Assembly (NCBI RefSeq): GCF_024139115.2
Contig: NW_026943174.1
Location: 62,001 to 126,000, forward strand
DNA length: 64,000 nt
Reading direction: 5' to 3'
From: Armigeres subalbatus
Lineage: Eukaryota; Arthropoda; Insecta; Diptera; Culicidae
The translations under genes and the position numbers were made by a program. Position 1 is the first letter of the stretch; every line of letters begins with the position of its first letter. The notes under the pieces were generated by a model that was not told where the DNA came from, ran no database searches, and was given only the letters and a program-made list of their open reading frames with translations. Below, one piece after another: positions 1-11,012 of the stretch.

Positions 1-109
1 TAAAGCACGCATTTGCCCGGAATGGAGCCCATTTGATATGTTTGTTAGGGCTCACATATAAGGAGGAGCATATAGTCCATTATACTCGTTGTTCATATTG
101 GGGGAAGCC

Positions 110-212
110 CATATGGCATAATGCCATTTGGCATAATGCCATTTGGCATAATGCCATTTGGCATAATGCCATTTGGCATAAAGCCGTTTGACATAATGAC
201 CATTTGGCATAA
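110..212. repeat. 15-bp minisatellite
   Basis: A 15-bp unit (CCATTTGGCATAATG) repeats about six times, with diverged copies at the right edge (AAGCCGTTTGACATAATGA). Because 15 is a multiple of three, the array stays open on the minus strand and gives a repeated His-Tyr-Ala-Lys peptide. I read that as an artefact of unit length, not a gene. Confidence 0.9.
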
Positions 213-227
213 TCGTTGAAAAGAGTA

Positions 228-552
228 ATAATGCAAAAGAGTAGATGACTCCTTCTTTAAAAGTACGCATTTGCCCGGGATCATGCAAAAAAGCAGATGA
301 CTTCTTCTTTAAAAGTATGCGTTTGCCCGGAAAAAGGCAAACGAGTAGATAACTACTTCTTCAAAAGTATGCATTTGCCAGGAAAAAAGGCAGAAGAGTA
401 AATGACTCCTTCTTTAAAAGTACGCATTTGCCCGGGATGAAGCAAAAGAGTAGATGACTCCTTCTTTAAAAGTATGCATTTGCCCGGAATAAGGCAAAAG
501 AGTAGATGACTCCTTCTTTAAAAGTACGCATTTGCCCGGGATGAAGCAATTA
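228..552. repeat. 52-bp minisatellite
   Basis: Six copies of a ~52-bp unit, anchored by GCATTTGCCCGG near 267, 319, 371, 424, 476 and 528, so the period is 52-53 bp. A further partial copy of the anchor lies at 9-20, on the other side of the 15-bp array. The 15-bp array may therefore have expanded inside the larger one. Confidence 0.9.
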
Positions 553-600
553 CGAAGTATTTAGTCTAAGCTACGAAATGGTGCATTCTGGGGTATGGTA

Positions 601-832
601 TCCAGCTTTCCACGCTCGGTAATGGCGGCTTGTCGATGTGAAAAAATCAGGCGGTCACTGTAGCATTTGACACTAGCTGGAGGAAAGCTCATTGGCGTTC
701 CTGGGAAAGGGGAAGGGAAAAAAGGCCTTTTCGCCGGTGAGTTTTCCTCCAGCTAGTGTCAAATGCTACAGTGATCGATTGATTTTTTCACACCGACAAG
801 CCGCCATTGCCGAGCGTGGAAAGCTGGATTCT
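601..832. repeat. Long imperfect hairpin
   Basis: Inverted arms of about 85-90 bp: 601-683 and 740-832. They share GCTTTCCACGCTCGGTAATG and TAGCATTTGACACTAGCTGG in opposite orientation. The ~55-bp spacer is purine-rich. The arms look like a foldback element or the termini of a small element. No target-site duplication was identified. Confidence 0.8.
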
Positions 833-988
833 GGGGAATGTCTTTCGGGGGATGGAGGCATTCTGGGAAATGTCTTTCGGGGGATAGGGGCATTCTGGGG
901 AATGTCTTTCTGGGGAGTAGTGCATTCAGGGGAATTAATTTCTGGGGAATCACTTTCTGGGCAATGGGTTTCTGGGGTATGACATACA
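829..988. repeat. 32-bp / 16-bp minisatellite
   Basis: Units beginning TTCTGGGGAATGTCTTTC start near 829, 861, 893 and 925 (period 32). They pass into 16-bp half-units (TTCTGGGGAATCACTT) up to about 985. The array abuts the hairpin on its left and the truncated TIR element on its right. Open frames across it on both strands are low-complexity by-products. Confidence 0.85.
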
Positions 989-2241
989 ATCATTATAGCG
1001 TATTACCAAATTGTTGTCTGTATTTTTCCGATAGAAAATGCTAAAAAGTGAAAAATATCTTGACCGGAATAAGGGTACATCTAAATATACTCGTTCCTTA
1101 TTCCGTTCATTGGGTTTAGAGGATGGATTCCAAAAATTCCGTGTTTGAGAATATAATCTATGAGCAAGCCATGAATGAAGCCATATGAATGGTTAACATT
1201 TGAAATTCTATTCCGCAAGCAGGCAGACCGAAAGGAATTCCGTTAACGACTCTACGCGAAAAGGTTATGGCACCTTTTTCAACTCGTGCCGGGAAAATAC
1301 AGTTTGTTTAGTGAATGATTTATTGATGATTTATAAAGTGAATGCCGGACAATGTTAAGAAAGGGTTTCCGAAGAATACGGACAGTTTTAAACAGCACAA
1401 TCCATTTAATTGTGGCGTTCTTGTTTAGAAGCTTGCGGAAAATCTTGGCGAATTTCTATAAAAAATACTATAAAATACTGCCCTCTCTGAGCTGCGAATA
1501 AGATTATGTTTTACCTAAATCCGTGAATACTTCGTACAAGAAGGATTATCCGGTACTTTAAAGAACCGGAACTTTATAGAATATTCAATTTGAACGAAAC
1601 AGTGGTACGAACAATTCCAAACAAAAAAACATTGTTTTGGAAGGTTAAGGTCAGAATTAAAAGCCTAGTATCCAAGCTCTAGTCAAAATTACGTTGAGGA
1701 TAAGGTGTAAAACTCCGATAAGGAATCGTATCTGTCCTTTTCTGTGGTACCTAATGCAACTGGGCAGCTAGCATCAATGTTCATGTTGAATATATCTCGA
1801 ATGGTAAGTGAAACAAATGAAAAAACAGTCAACTTGGCTATACTAAGGAAATATCATTCATTGTATTTTAAATTTGGAAGGAAATTACATTTTAAGCTTT
1901 TTATTTGCAATATTATAATAAATGAAAAGATGGATTTGTGAAAAAATGATACCTGGTATTAGCATCTTCAAGAAATCAAATGTTTTTTGGGTGATTGGAA
2001 TTAGGAACACGAATGAACGGAATTAGGAACAATGCCATTTCAGATGATTGGAATTAGGACCACATAATTGGTCAATTTTGTTTTCACTATTGGAGCCTTA
2101 GTCTATGAATGCAGCCCAAAATTGTACATAGAAAATGACACTATGTAGCGAAATTGCAGCTTCAAAATACTAAACGGCTAAGTTTTAGAGTTTTAGACAC
2201 AGCACATTGTCTTAGGTGAACGGAATAAGGGCACAGCACGG
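989..2241. mobile_element. TIR element family CCGTGCTGTG, left-truncated copy
   Basis: This stretch is nearly identical to 8281-9532. It ends in the same terminus (GGGCACAGCACGG) followed by TA at 2242-2243. The left ~330 bp present in the complete copy are missing and the minisatellite takes their place. Motifs GGAATTAGG and GGAATAAGG recur near the right end, as subterminal repeats of a DNA transposon often do. A ~65-codon open frame near 1744 is shared with the second copy but resembles no transposase. Probably non-autonomous. Confidence 0.8.
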
Positions 2242-2433
2242 TATTTTAATTTCAACGGTGCTTCTTAGCGCTATTTGTACCCACTGATCCCGTTACGATC
2301 TTTGCAAGGACCCGTGCCTTCGTTTTACGTTGGACCCGTTTGCGGAAGTAAAATTCCGACAAGCGGTGGTAATCCTGTAGGGACACCGTTCTGGGAAAAA
2401 ACCTCTTAGAAGGTCACGTCTCCACGCTCAGTT

Positions 2434-3006
2434 ATGAGCATTAATAAAAACAAGAGGAAGGGGGAGTCTCTGAATTCTCCACTTCCCTCAAAGAAACAAG
2501 GTTTCAAGACCGTCCTGCCAAAGCGCGGAAAAAATAGAAGGAAGCTGGAGAATTCAGATATTCCTTCTAACTCTAATATCGGAAATAATTCTTCTCCAAT
2601 CGAACTGAGCAATCAGTTCGATTTGATTAATGATGAAATTGAGCAAATCGAATCTACCTTTAGCCCAGGTGATTGGATTCATGCGAAGAAACAACGGATT
2701 CCGCCAATTGTGGTATCTGTTGTCGAGTTTTCTGGCTTTCGGAATGAAATCTTGAGTAACCGTCAGGGGATCAAGGTTTCATTTCAGATTGCTAGGAAGG
2801 GTGACTGCCGCGTTTTGCCGGGATCCTTTGACGATCGCAAACGTCTTCTTCATTTAACTGAGAAGCGCCATAAATTCTTCACATACGACGACAAAACTGA
2901 GCGATTGTTCAAAGTCGTCTTGAAAGGTCTCCCCAGTGATGACAAATCACTGGATGAGATTAAATTGAAATTTCTCAATTACTTGGATTTTCACCAGTCC
3001 AAGTAA
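2434..3006 (+). pseudogene. Juan-type ORF1, N-terminal part
   Basis: A 190-residue frame that opens the nucleocapsid-like ORF1. The first ~45 residues are basic and Lys/Arg/Ser-rich. Residues ~95-185 resemble the region before the zinc knuckles in Jockey-clade ORF1 (PRE_C2HC-like), including the motif KVVLKGLP. In a working element ORF1 binds LINE RNA and forms the RNP. The frame ends early at a frameshift near 2985-3000. The rest of ORF1 continues in another frame from 3100. Confidence 0.75.
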
Positions 3007-3099
3007 TTAAGATGAAAAGAAATCCCACTCTGGTACTTCCCAGAGGGCATTTCTCAAGAATTTTATTTAGTTCATTTTAACAAAAGTGAACTAAATAAT

Positions 3100-3649
3100 A
3101 TGAAAAGTTTGGAAAAGGCCTGTATTATGTCCCATGTCCGTGTTACATGGGAACATTTCCGCAGGCCTGGGGGAAATTTCCAAAACCCCACCCAGTGCCG
3201 TAAGTGCCAAAAGTGGGGTCATGGAACCAAACATTGTCACATGGATGCTAAATGCATGATTTGTGGTGGAACCTCTCACGCCAAGGACGCATGTCCTGTG
3301 AGAGAAGATTCCAATAAATTTAAATGTGCAAATTGTGGGGGCAATCATAAATCCAATTTCTGGGAAAGTTTTGAATTCCCGTGCAAAATTGATGACGGGA
3401 AATTCCAATCGGATCCCAGATTCGACGGGTAGAAATTTTTCAAACGCTCAAATTTCGAAACCGGTTACCGGTCGAGCAATTCATACCCACCACAATTCAC
3501 AAACAAATTTTGCCGCTCGTCAACGGGTAGCAAGCACTTCAGTAAATTCCAATTTTTCGAATGTACCTACGTATGCAAACATCGCTGCTGGTAGACAAAA
3601 TTTCTGTTCTCAAAATGAGGTTTATACCCATGTCTGCTTCCGATTTTGA
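3100..3649 (+). pseudogene. Juan-type ORF1, zinc-knuckle C-terminal part
   Basis: Continuation of ORF1 in two frames (3100-3432, then 3326-3649). Two complete CCHC knuckles are visible: Cys33-Cys36-His41-Cys46 and Cys52-Cys55-His60-Cys65 of the first frame. A third begins at Cys76-Cys79-His83, and the frame breaks there at SNFW. The downstream frame gives the Ser/Asn-rich C-terminus. Knuckles of this kind bind nucleic acid in LINE gag-like proteins. Confidence 0.75.
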
Positions 3650-3768
3650 TTTTTTAACTGAACAATTGCATCACATGATTGATGCAATGTTCAAAGCAAA
3701 TACCATATCAGAAGCTGTTCAGGTTGGTATAAAGTACACACAAATTTTTTTTATCGGACTCCGTTTTA

Positions 3769-4716
3769 ATGGATCTAAATAATTGTGTGAAAGTTCTAAA
3801 TTGGAATGCCCGCTCTCTAAAGGGTAAGGAAGATGAATTATTCAACTTCCTAACAGTTCATAATGTGCATATTGCCATTATAACAGAAACTTATTTAAAA
3901 CCAGGACTCTCCATTAAAAGAGATCCAAATTATTTTATCTACAGAAATGATCGTCTTGACAGCACCTGTGGTGGGGTCGCCATTGTCATTAATAGACGTA
4001 TCAAACATAAATTATTTTCTTCGTTTGAAACCAAAGTTTTTGAAACCTTGGGAGTTTCTGTTGAAACAAATTTTGGTCAATTTTCCTTCATTGCAGCCTA
4101 TTTGCCTTTTCAATGCAATGGGCAGCAAAAGAATTTGTTGAAAGCTGATCTTCAAATTCTGACTCGCAACAAATCAAAATTCTTCGTAATTGGTGACTTC
4201 AATGCCAAACACCGTTCATGGAATAATGCTCAAAGCAATCCCAACGGCAACATTCTATTTGAAGATTGTTCTGCGGGATATTATACTATTCAATATCCCA
4301 ATGGCCCAACATGTTTTTCATCCACTCGAAATCCTTCGACAATTGATTTGGTTTTAACGGATTCAAGTCAGCTGTGTGGCCAATTGGTAACTCATGCTGA
4401 CTTTGACTCTGATCACCTTCCTGTGACATTTGAAATCTCACAAGAAGCCATTTATAATCCAATCAGCTGTATTTTCAATAATCATAGTGCTGATTGGGAT
4501 TTATATAAAACGTATATCGATAGGAATTTTGATGTTGATATTCCTCTCGAAACCAAAAGTGATATTGATAATGCTCTCGTATCTTTGACAAATTTAATTG
4601 TCGAAGCCAGAGGCATTGCAATTCCTAAATGTGAAATTAAATTCAACTCCATTATTATTGACGACGATCTTCAGCTACTGATCCGTCTTAAAAATGTGAG
4701 GCGAAGGCAATACTAA
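3769..4716 (+). pseudogene. Juan-type ORF2, AP endonuclease domain
   Basis: A 315-residue frame starting at the likely ORF2 methionine (MDLNN). AP-endonuclease landmarks are in order: NWNARSL (Asn for metal and phosphate), the catalytic Glu in ITETYL, GDFNAKHRSWN, and the terminal SDHLPVTFE with the catalytic Asp-His. The domain would nick target DNA for target-primed reverse transcription. The frame stops at 4716 in an A-rich run, where a frameshift separates it from the RT. Confidence 0.85.
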
Positions 4717-5069
4717 AAAAAACTTGCGATTCCGCGTTGAAAGTTATTTGGCGAGATTTACAAAATGAAATTAAAAAACGTTTCGCTATTCTTGAGAAAT
4801 ACCAACTTTGAGAATAATGTCTCGAAGTTGGATCCCAGTTCGAAACCCTTTGGAAATTAACAAAAATTCTTAAAAAACCTCAAAAGCCAATTCCAGCGCT
4901 TAAAGAGGGAAATAAAATTTTATTAACAAATGGCGAAAAGGCTCAAAAACTTGCTCAGCAGTTCGAGAGTGCCCATAATTTTAGTCTAGGTCTCACTAGT
5001 CCAATTGAGGATCAGGTTACACGGAGCTTCGAAGACATTCTCAATCAAGAGAATGTTTTTGACCCTTCG

Positions 5070-5675
5070 TTGGGAACTAATTTGGATGAAGTGAGATCTA
5101 TTACTAGAAAATTTAAAAATATGAAAGCCCCGGGTGATGATGGTATTTTCTACATACTTATCAGAAAACTTCCTGAGAGCTCTTTATCCTTTTTGGTTAA
5201 TTTATTTAACAAATGTTTTCAATTGGCATACTTTCCAGATAAATGGAAAAACGCCAAAGTTGTTCCAATTTTGAAGCCGGACAAAAATCCAGCTGAGGCT
5301 TCTAATTATCGCCCAATCAGTTTGCTTTCTTCAATAAGCAAACTGTTTGAAAAGATTATTTTAAATAGAATGATGGTTCATATTAATGACAATTCTATTT
5401 TTGCTGATGAGCAATTTGGTTTCCGCCATGGGCATTCAACCACTCATCAGTTATTAAGAGTTACGAACTTAATTCAACTCAACAAATCTGAAGGATATTC
5501 GACTGGAGTTGCTCTTCTTGATATGGAGAAAGCATTTGACAGTGTTTGGCATGCAGGTTTGATTGTAAAATTGAATTTTCCTCTGTACATTATTGAACTG
5601 ATCCAAAATTATTTATCAGATCGTTTCACTGCAGGTAAAACTATCAGAATACTAAATCTGATAGATTACCTGTAA
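5070..5675 (+). pseudogene. Juan-type ORF2, reverse transcriptase N-terminal half
   Basis: RT blocks 0-3 are readable: KAPGDDGI, NYRPISLLSSISKLFEKI, EQFGFRHGHSTTHQL, and the first catalytic Asp in ALLDMEKAFDSVWH. The frame breaks at ~5640-5675. The gap from 4717 to 5069 holds the frameshifted linker between endonuclease and RT. Confidence 0.85.
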
Positions 5676-6361
5676 GAGCTGGTGTTCCCAAGGCAGCATA
5701 CTGGGGCCCATTTTGTATAACATTTTTACTTCTGACTTACCTGATTTACCACCAGAGTGTCAAAAATCTTTGTTTGCAGATGACACAGGTCTCTCAGCCA
5801 AAGGGCGAAGCCTTCGTGTCATTTGTAGTAGATTGCAAAAAGTTTGATATTTTCTCCACTTACTTGCAAAATGGAAAATTTCCTGAATGCTTCCAAAACT
5901 CAGCTTATAATTTTCCCACATAAGCCGAGAGCTTCTTATTTGAAACCTTCTAGCAGACATATTGGGTTCCAATTAATTGGTCTAGCGAAGCTAAATATTT
6001 AGGACTTCTGCTAGATCAAAAATTAACTTTTAAAAATCACATTGAAGGCCTTCAAGCCAAATGTAACAAATATATTAAGTGTCTATATCCACTTATAAAC
6101 AGAAAATCAAAACTTTGTCTTAAGAACAAACTTTTGATTTACAAACAAATTTTTAGACCTGCCATGTTGTATGCTGTGCCAATATGGACTAGTTGCTGCA
6201 ATACCAGAAAGAAGGCACTCCAGAGGATTCAAAATGAAATTTTGAAAATGATTCTGAAGTTGCCTCCGTGGTATAGTACCAATGAACTTCATAGAATTTT
6301 TAATATTGAGACATTGCAACAAATGTCCAACAAAATAATTTCCAATTTTAGACAAAAATAG
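5676..6361 (+). pseudogene. Juan-type ORF2, RT active-site and C-terminal remnants
   Basis: The FADDT active-site motif (second and third catalytic Asp) is at about 5773-5790, followed by an SAKGRSLRV-like block in a broken frame. The C-terminal domain is open from 6134 to 6361 (MLYAVPIWTSC, then ILKLPPWYSTNELHR) and ends at a TAG. Several frameshifts separate these blocks. The minus-strand frames here are shadows. Confidence 0.8.
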
Positions 6362-6640
6362 TTGCAATCTTCTATTGCAACGATTAACTCCTTGTACCCT
6401 TAGTATAAAATAGGTTAAGATTAGTTTAAGTTGAAAACATTGTAATTCCAACATGGTTCAATTCAACCAGAGGAAAAATTCTAACTGCCAGAGGCAATTG
6501 AAATGTATTAATAATAACTAAAAATATAAAATAGAAAATAAGGATGATAGTGTTAAGAAAACACGGAACACCTAGTCTAAGAGATGAATGCATGTATTAG
6601 ATAATTAGCAAATAAAATTAGATAAAAAAAAATAAATAAA

Positions 6641-7950
6641 AATACTCGTTGTCATTGTGCATCTTGACTCAAGATCATTTTGAAGCACTCTGGACATTGG
6701 ATTTCATGTTCATGGAAATTACGATCATATGCTTGTTACACCGAATTGGGTAAATACCGACGATGAGGACATTGAAAAAGCCTTGATTAATCCGGTAGAT
6801 ACCGTTAGCTGAGCTAAACAACGTTTTGGAGTACCTTGAGCGTCCAGGATGGCTCAACTCTTCTGAGTATTCAGAACTATCAAACAATGTGTTTATAAAT
6901 AAAAAAATTGATCGTTCTTGCAAAAAATCAAGATGGTCACAAAACAACTAATTTCCATGTTATCGAGAAACATTGCACAGCTCGACAAACCATGATACGA
7001 AAACTGAACCTACCTATGGGTAGTTTTGAAACCATATTCATCAATCTATTTGAGCACTCACCCAGACTAACTGAACAATTTGTAGTCAGTCATGTTACTG
7101 CTGGTCCATCGTTGGGTTTCCATTATAACACTCAAATAAGTATTAAAATCAATTTTATGCAACTCATATGAATACTATATTGGTTATTAAAGCGCTCATT
7201 TGGTTGGTATGGAAAAGTAGGCGTTTTTTACTTAAACATGATCCAGGTATTATGATCCGAAATTTCAAAAAGTATTTTTCCAAGCTGCAGTAAATCGTGA
7301 ATAACTTTTAAACGGATAGAGATAGAAGGTTGCTATTTTTAGCAAAATATTCGTTATAAAATTCCCCACCTTTCTATGTATATCTAGTTTCGAAAGCATT
7401 ATGATGGATACCCGTTTTGGATGCATTAATAAAAAAATATTAAGAAAAATTCATCATTTTTGGGCATTTAAAGCATCAGTGAAAAATATATAGACCTAAA
7501 ACATGCGGTATCAAAGTTTTACCATAAAGTATAGACCCTAAGTTAAATGTAAAAAATATAAAATGGATGGGTTTCATCGAATTTCTTTCCGATATACCGG
7601 TATTTTCGATGTTACCTATAAAAAATGCACTTTTTTCATAAAACGCGTCGGGGCCACCCTAAACGTCATTTCCCAGAGTTGTCGTAGAACAATTTTTCTT
7701 TTGTTTTACCCTAAGCTTTCATTTGAAGGTTGAGCCCCCAAAATCCCAGACTTTGTCCAATTTTGGGACACCCTAATCTAGAGGGCCTTACCTCCAAGGA
7801 ATTCCAAGAACATACAAAGTGAACACATTCTAACCATAGTAACACTAAGAGTATGTACCATATATGAAACAGGCTAACTGATCTTCGGTTGCGTGTGTAA
7901 ACCCAAATGTCTTAACTTTAGGGGGTTTCTTAGATGGTCCAGAACATATA
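6641..7950. other. Unassigned non-coding sequence with one dispersed repeat
   Basis: No convincing gene. About 7130-7290 matches 44155-44300 in inverted orientation (shared GGTATTATGATC and GGATGGAAAAGTAGG-like text), so it is an unnamed dispersed repeat. The remainder is AT-rich and unrecognised. Confidence 0.4.
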
Positions 7951-9532
7951 CCGTGCTGTGCCCTTATTCCAATCAGCGCCTAATTCCGTTCACGCAAGAC
8001 AAAATGATACATAATAAAGAGTTTTTGTCTAAAAACAATAGAAAAATATCCTTGTACTTTTCTATGGTTATGTATGCATGAAATGAAATGAAAACCAGCG
8101 TCATTTTTGGCGATTAATAGTGAAAATTTAAACAAAATTTGTTGACGACCAAGTACGAGCGCCATTTTGACTGTTTTCATTAACCCACTTGCTAAGAACG
8201 CCTGTCATAATATTAAAGCATTTTTCAGTGAAAATTTGCCCTGGTTTTCAAACACAGCAGCATAACAAGACAAAGCAGGTAACATTATAGCGTATTACCA
8301 AATTGTTACCTGTATTTTCCCGATAGAAAATGCTGAAAAGTGAAAAATATCTTGACCGGAATAAGGGTACATCTAAATCTACTCGTTCCTTATTCCGTTC
8401 ATTTGGTTTGGAGGATGGATTCCGAAAATTCCGTGTTTGAGAATATAATCTATAAGCAAGAAAAGATACATGAATGGCGAACATTTGAAATTCTATCCCG
8501 CAAGCAGGCAGACCGAAAGGAATTCCGTTAACGACTCTACTCGAAAAGGTTATGAGACCTTTTTCAACTCGTGCCGGGAAAATACAGTTTTTTTTTCAGT
8601 TAATGATTTAATGATGATTTATAAAGTGAATGCTGGACAATGTTAAGAAAGGATTTCCGGAGAATACGGACAGTTTTTAACAGCACAATCCATAATTGCG
8701 GCGTTCTTGTTTATCCGGAAATTTCTTGGCGAATTTCTATTAAAAAAACACTGCCCTATCTGAGCTGCAAAAAAAGGTTATGTTTTACCGAAATCCGTGA
8801 ATACTTCGTAGAAGTAGGGTTATCCGGTACTTTAAAGAACCGGAACTTTGAAGAATATTCAATTTGAACGAAACAGTGGTACGAACAATTCCAAACAAAC
8901 AGAGACATTGCTTTGGAAGGTTCAGGTCAGAATTAAAGGGCTAGTATCCAGGCTCTAGTCAAAATTACGTTGAGGATAAGGTGTAGAACTCCGATAAGGA
9001 ATCGTATCTGTCCTTTTCTGTGGTACCTAATGCAACTGGGCAGCTAGCATCAATGTTCATGTTGAATATATCTCGAATGGTAAGTGAAACAAACGAAAAA
9101 ACAGTCAACTTGGCTATACTAAGGAAATATCATTCATTGTATTTTAAATTTGGAAGGAAATTACATTTTAAGCTTTTTATTTGCAATATTATAATAAATG
9201 AAAGATGGATTTGTGAGAAAAATGATGCCTGGTATTAACATCTCCAAGAAATCAAATATTTTTCGGGTGATTGGAATTAGGAACACGAATGAACGGAATT
9301 AGGAACAATGCCATTTCAGATGATTGGAATTAGGACCACATAATTGGTCAATTTTGTTTTCACTAGTGGAGCCTAAGTCTATGAATGTATCCCAACATAT
9401 TTTATTTTCAATTGTATATAGAAAATGACACTATGTAGCGAAATTGCAGCTTCAAAATACTAAACGGCTGTTTTTTAGAGCTTTTAGACAATGCGCATTG
9501 TCTAAGGTGAACGGAATAAGGGCACAGCACGG
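7951..9532. mobile_element. TIR element family CCGTGCTGTG, complete copy
   Basis: A 1582-bp element starting CCGTGCTGTGCCCTTATTCC and ending in its inverse GGAATAAGGGCACAGCACGG. TA lies immediately outside both ends (7949-7950 and 9533-9534), as in the Tc1/mariner/pogo superfamily. The interior carries repeated GGAATWAGG motifs and no transposase-like frame, so it is probably non-autonomous. Positions 8281-9532 duplicate 989-2241. Confidence 0.85.
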
Positions 9533-9780
9533 TACTAACGCATTTTATTCATTTTATCACTAAGTCAGAGCATGAACAGTCAGAGCCGAGAACGTATACT
9601 GTGAACGAATTCTAACATTTGCATTACTAAAGCAAGTCGAATGAAAATAAAACCTTTGGAATACCCTATCGCAACATTCATGTTTGATAAAAATACTACG
9701 TCTCAAAATACATCAGATCTTACATGGAACAATATACTCAAATATAACTGCTCACTAGCGCCGCCTTTTGGAAGAAATAC

Positions 9781-10056
9781 TCATAATACTAAGCACCGCT
9801 TTGTAGTCTTGGACATCCTGAACAATTTTGCTGAATACAACTTGAGTGTAGGTACAAAGGATCTCAAGCTACAGCCATAGCGCCACCTATTTGTAAAATT
9901 CCTAATTACTTCTTCCATCACAGGACAGTCCATTCCCACTAGACGATCGTTGCTAAAGACATCATCTTTACAAATTCCAAATTTTTCGACAAAAACATTT
10001 GCAATGTACAATATTCCATATGGGTCATTCCGCGCCAGGTGACCGAGCACGTGCAA
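9781..10056 (-). other. Unrecognised open frame, cut by a TIR element
   Basis: A 91-residue minus-strand frame. Its first ~11 residues fall in the terminus of the GGGTCATTCC element, so only about 9781-10021 could be ancestral coding sequence. It includes DDVFSNDRLVGMDCPVMEE and looks less low-complexity than neighbouring shadows, but I recognise no family. It could equally be chance. A plus-strand frame (9641-9880) overlaps it. Confidence 0.2.
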
Positions 10057-11012
10057 TTAACCTATTCAAAAATAATGAAAAATACCTAGCACATATTAAT
10101 TTTGGTCCATTATTTTGAATAACCATATGACCATGGTGATTGAACCACCCCTTCGGCCAGAAACCCCTTCCTGTTTTTGGAGATTTTTAAAAACATGCTA
10201 TGTTCAAATATCGATATCTCAGCCCCCGATAAAGCTACAAGAAACGTTAATACCAGTTTTCCGCTTGAAATTTGATGAAGTTTTTAGAAAAAATACTTTA
10301 AATGCTGAGCAGTGTTGCCAACTATATTATTTTTCTCACAAAATAATAAAAAAGCATTTTTTTCAAAATACGTATTTTTTTTTCTTTGATTTCTTAACGG
10401 ATTTGAGTTTGACAGACTTTTTCCAGTCGGAAACACTTATCGATACAAAGTAAAATGCGCCGTTGTTGCTGAGATATGGCAGCTTTAATAAATCTTATTT
10501 GGGTCATTCCGCGCCAAGTGACCGAGAAAAAGTGAAAACTTGCAGGTGAATACTATGAATTCCAACCAAAATAGGTGTATCTACTTACTTTGGGCCCACA
10601 TTTCGAAAAAGCATTTGATCCGACCGTTTGAGCCGCCCCTCCGGCCAAACACTCCTCCCCGTTTTTGAAGATTTTTAAAAACATGCCATTTTCAATAATC
10701 GATATCTCCGCCCCTGATAAAGCTACAAAAAACGTCAGTATCAGTTTTCCGCTTGAAATTTTGTGAAGATTTTACAAAAATATTTCAGATGCAAAGCAAT
10801 GTTGCCAACTACATTATTTTTATTAAAAACAGCATTTTTCTCAAAATACGTATAATTTTTTCTTCGATTTCTCAGCGGATTTGAGTTTATCAGGTAATTT
10901 CCTGTCAAAACACTTATCGACCCCAGGGCAGTCATGCGGATAATCATTGATGTGCCGCGAAAGACAACTCTTGATTCATACTTGAGTCCCTTTTTTGCCC
11001 TAAAAATGTATA
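10023..11012. mobile_element. GGGTCATTCCGCGCC element, partial copy
   Basis: Begins at a terminus GGGTCATTCCGCGCC preceded by ATAT. A second copy of the terminus lies at about 10501, so two ~470-bp arms stand in tandem. The whole stretch is the reverse complement of about 46000-46976. Both arms share the text CCGCTTGAAATTT and GATATCTC(A/C)GCCCC. Similarity stops at TACCAGCTTTT (~11012), after which the sequence differs. No inverse terminus closes it here. Confidence 0.75.

Larger units (their letters stand above)
2244..6640 (+). mobile_element. Juan-type LINE (Jockey clade), decayed
   Basis: A non-LTR retrotransposon in plus orientation. It has a short 5' leader, an ORF1 with zinc knuckles, an ORF2 with AP-type endonuclease then reverse transcriptase, a ~270-bp 3' UTR and an A-rich tail (6600-6640). 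The protein pieces read like the Juan family of Aedes, judged from memory of the family rather than a search. Frameshifts split both ORFs, so it cannot be autonomous. The exact 5' end is uncertain: it lies just after the TA of the preceding TIR element. No clear target-site duplication was found. Confidence 0.85.

Noticed and set aside
52..288. Minus-strand frames with repeated His-Tyr-Ala-Lys or Met-Pro-Asn-Gly
   Set aside because: Product of a 15-bp minisatellite, whose length is a multiple of three; no conserved ends.
110..552. CRISPR-like array
   Set aside because: Tandem repeats without unique spacers in a eukaryotic context.
692..1044. Overlapping frames on both strands rich in Gly, Ser and Trp or in Pro
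   Set aside because: They follow the 32-bp minisatellite and hairpin; all frames are open because of repeat composition.
1744..1941. 65-residue frame repeated at 9020-9238
   Set aside because: The two copies are the same transposon DNA; conservation is due to recent duplication, and no transposase motif is present.
10115..10453. 112-residue frame, also at 46545-46883
   Set aside because: Lies wholly in the terminal arm of a non-coding repeat; the sister arms are not open.
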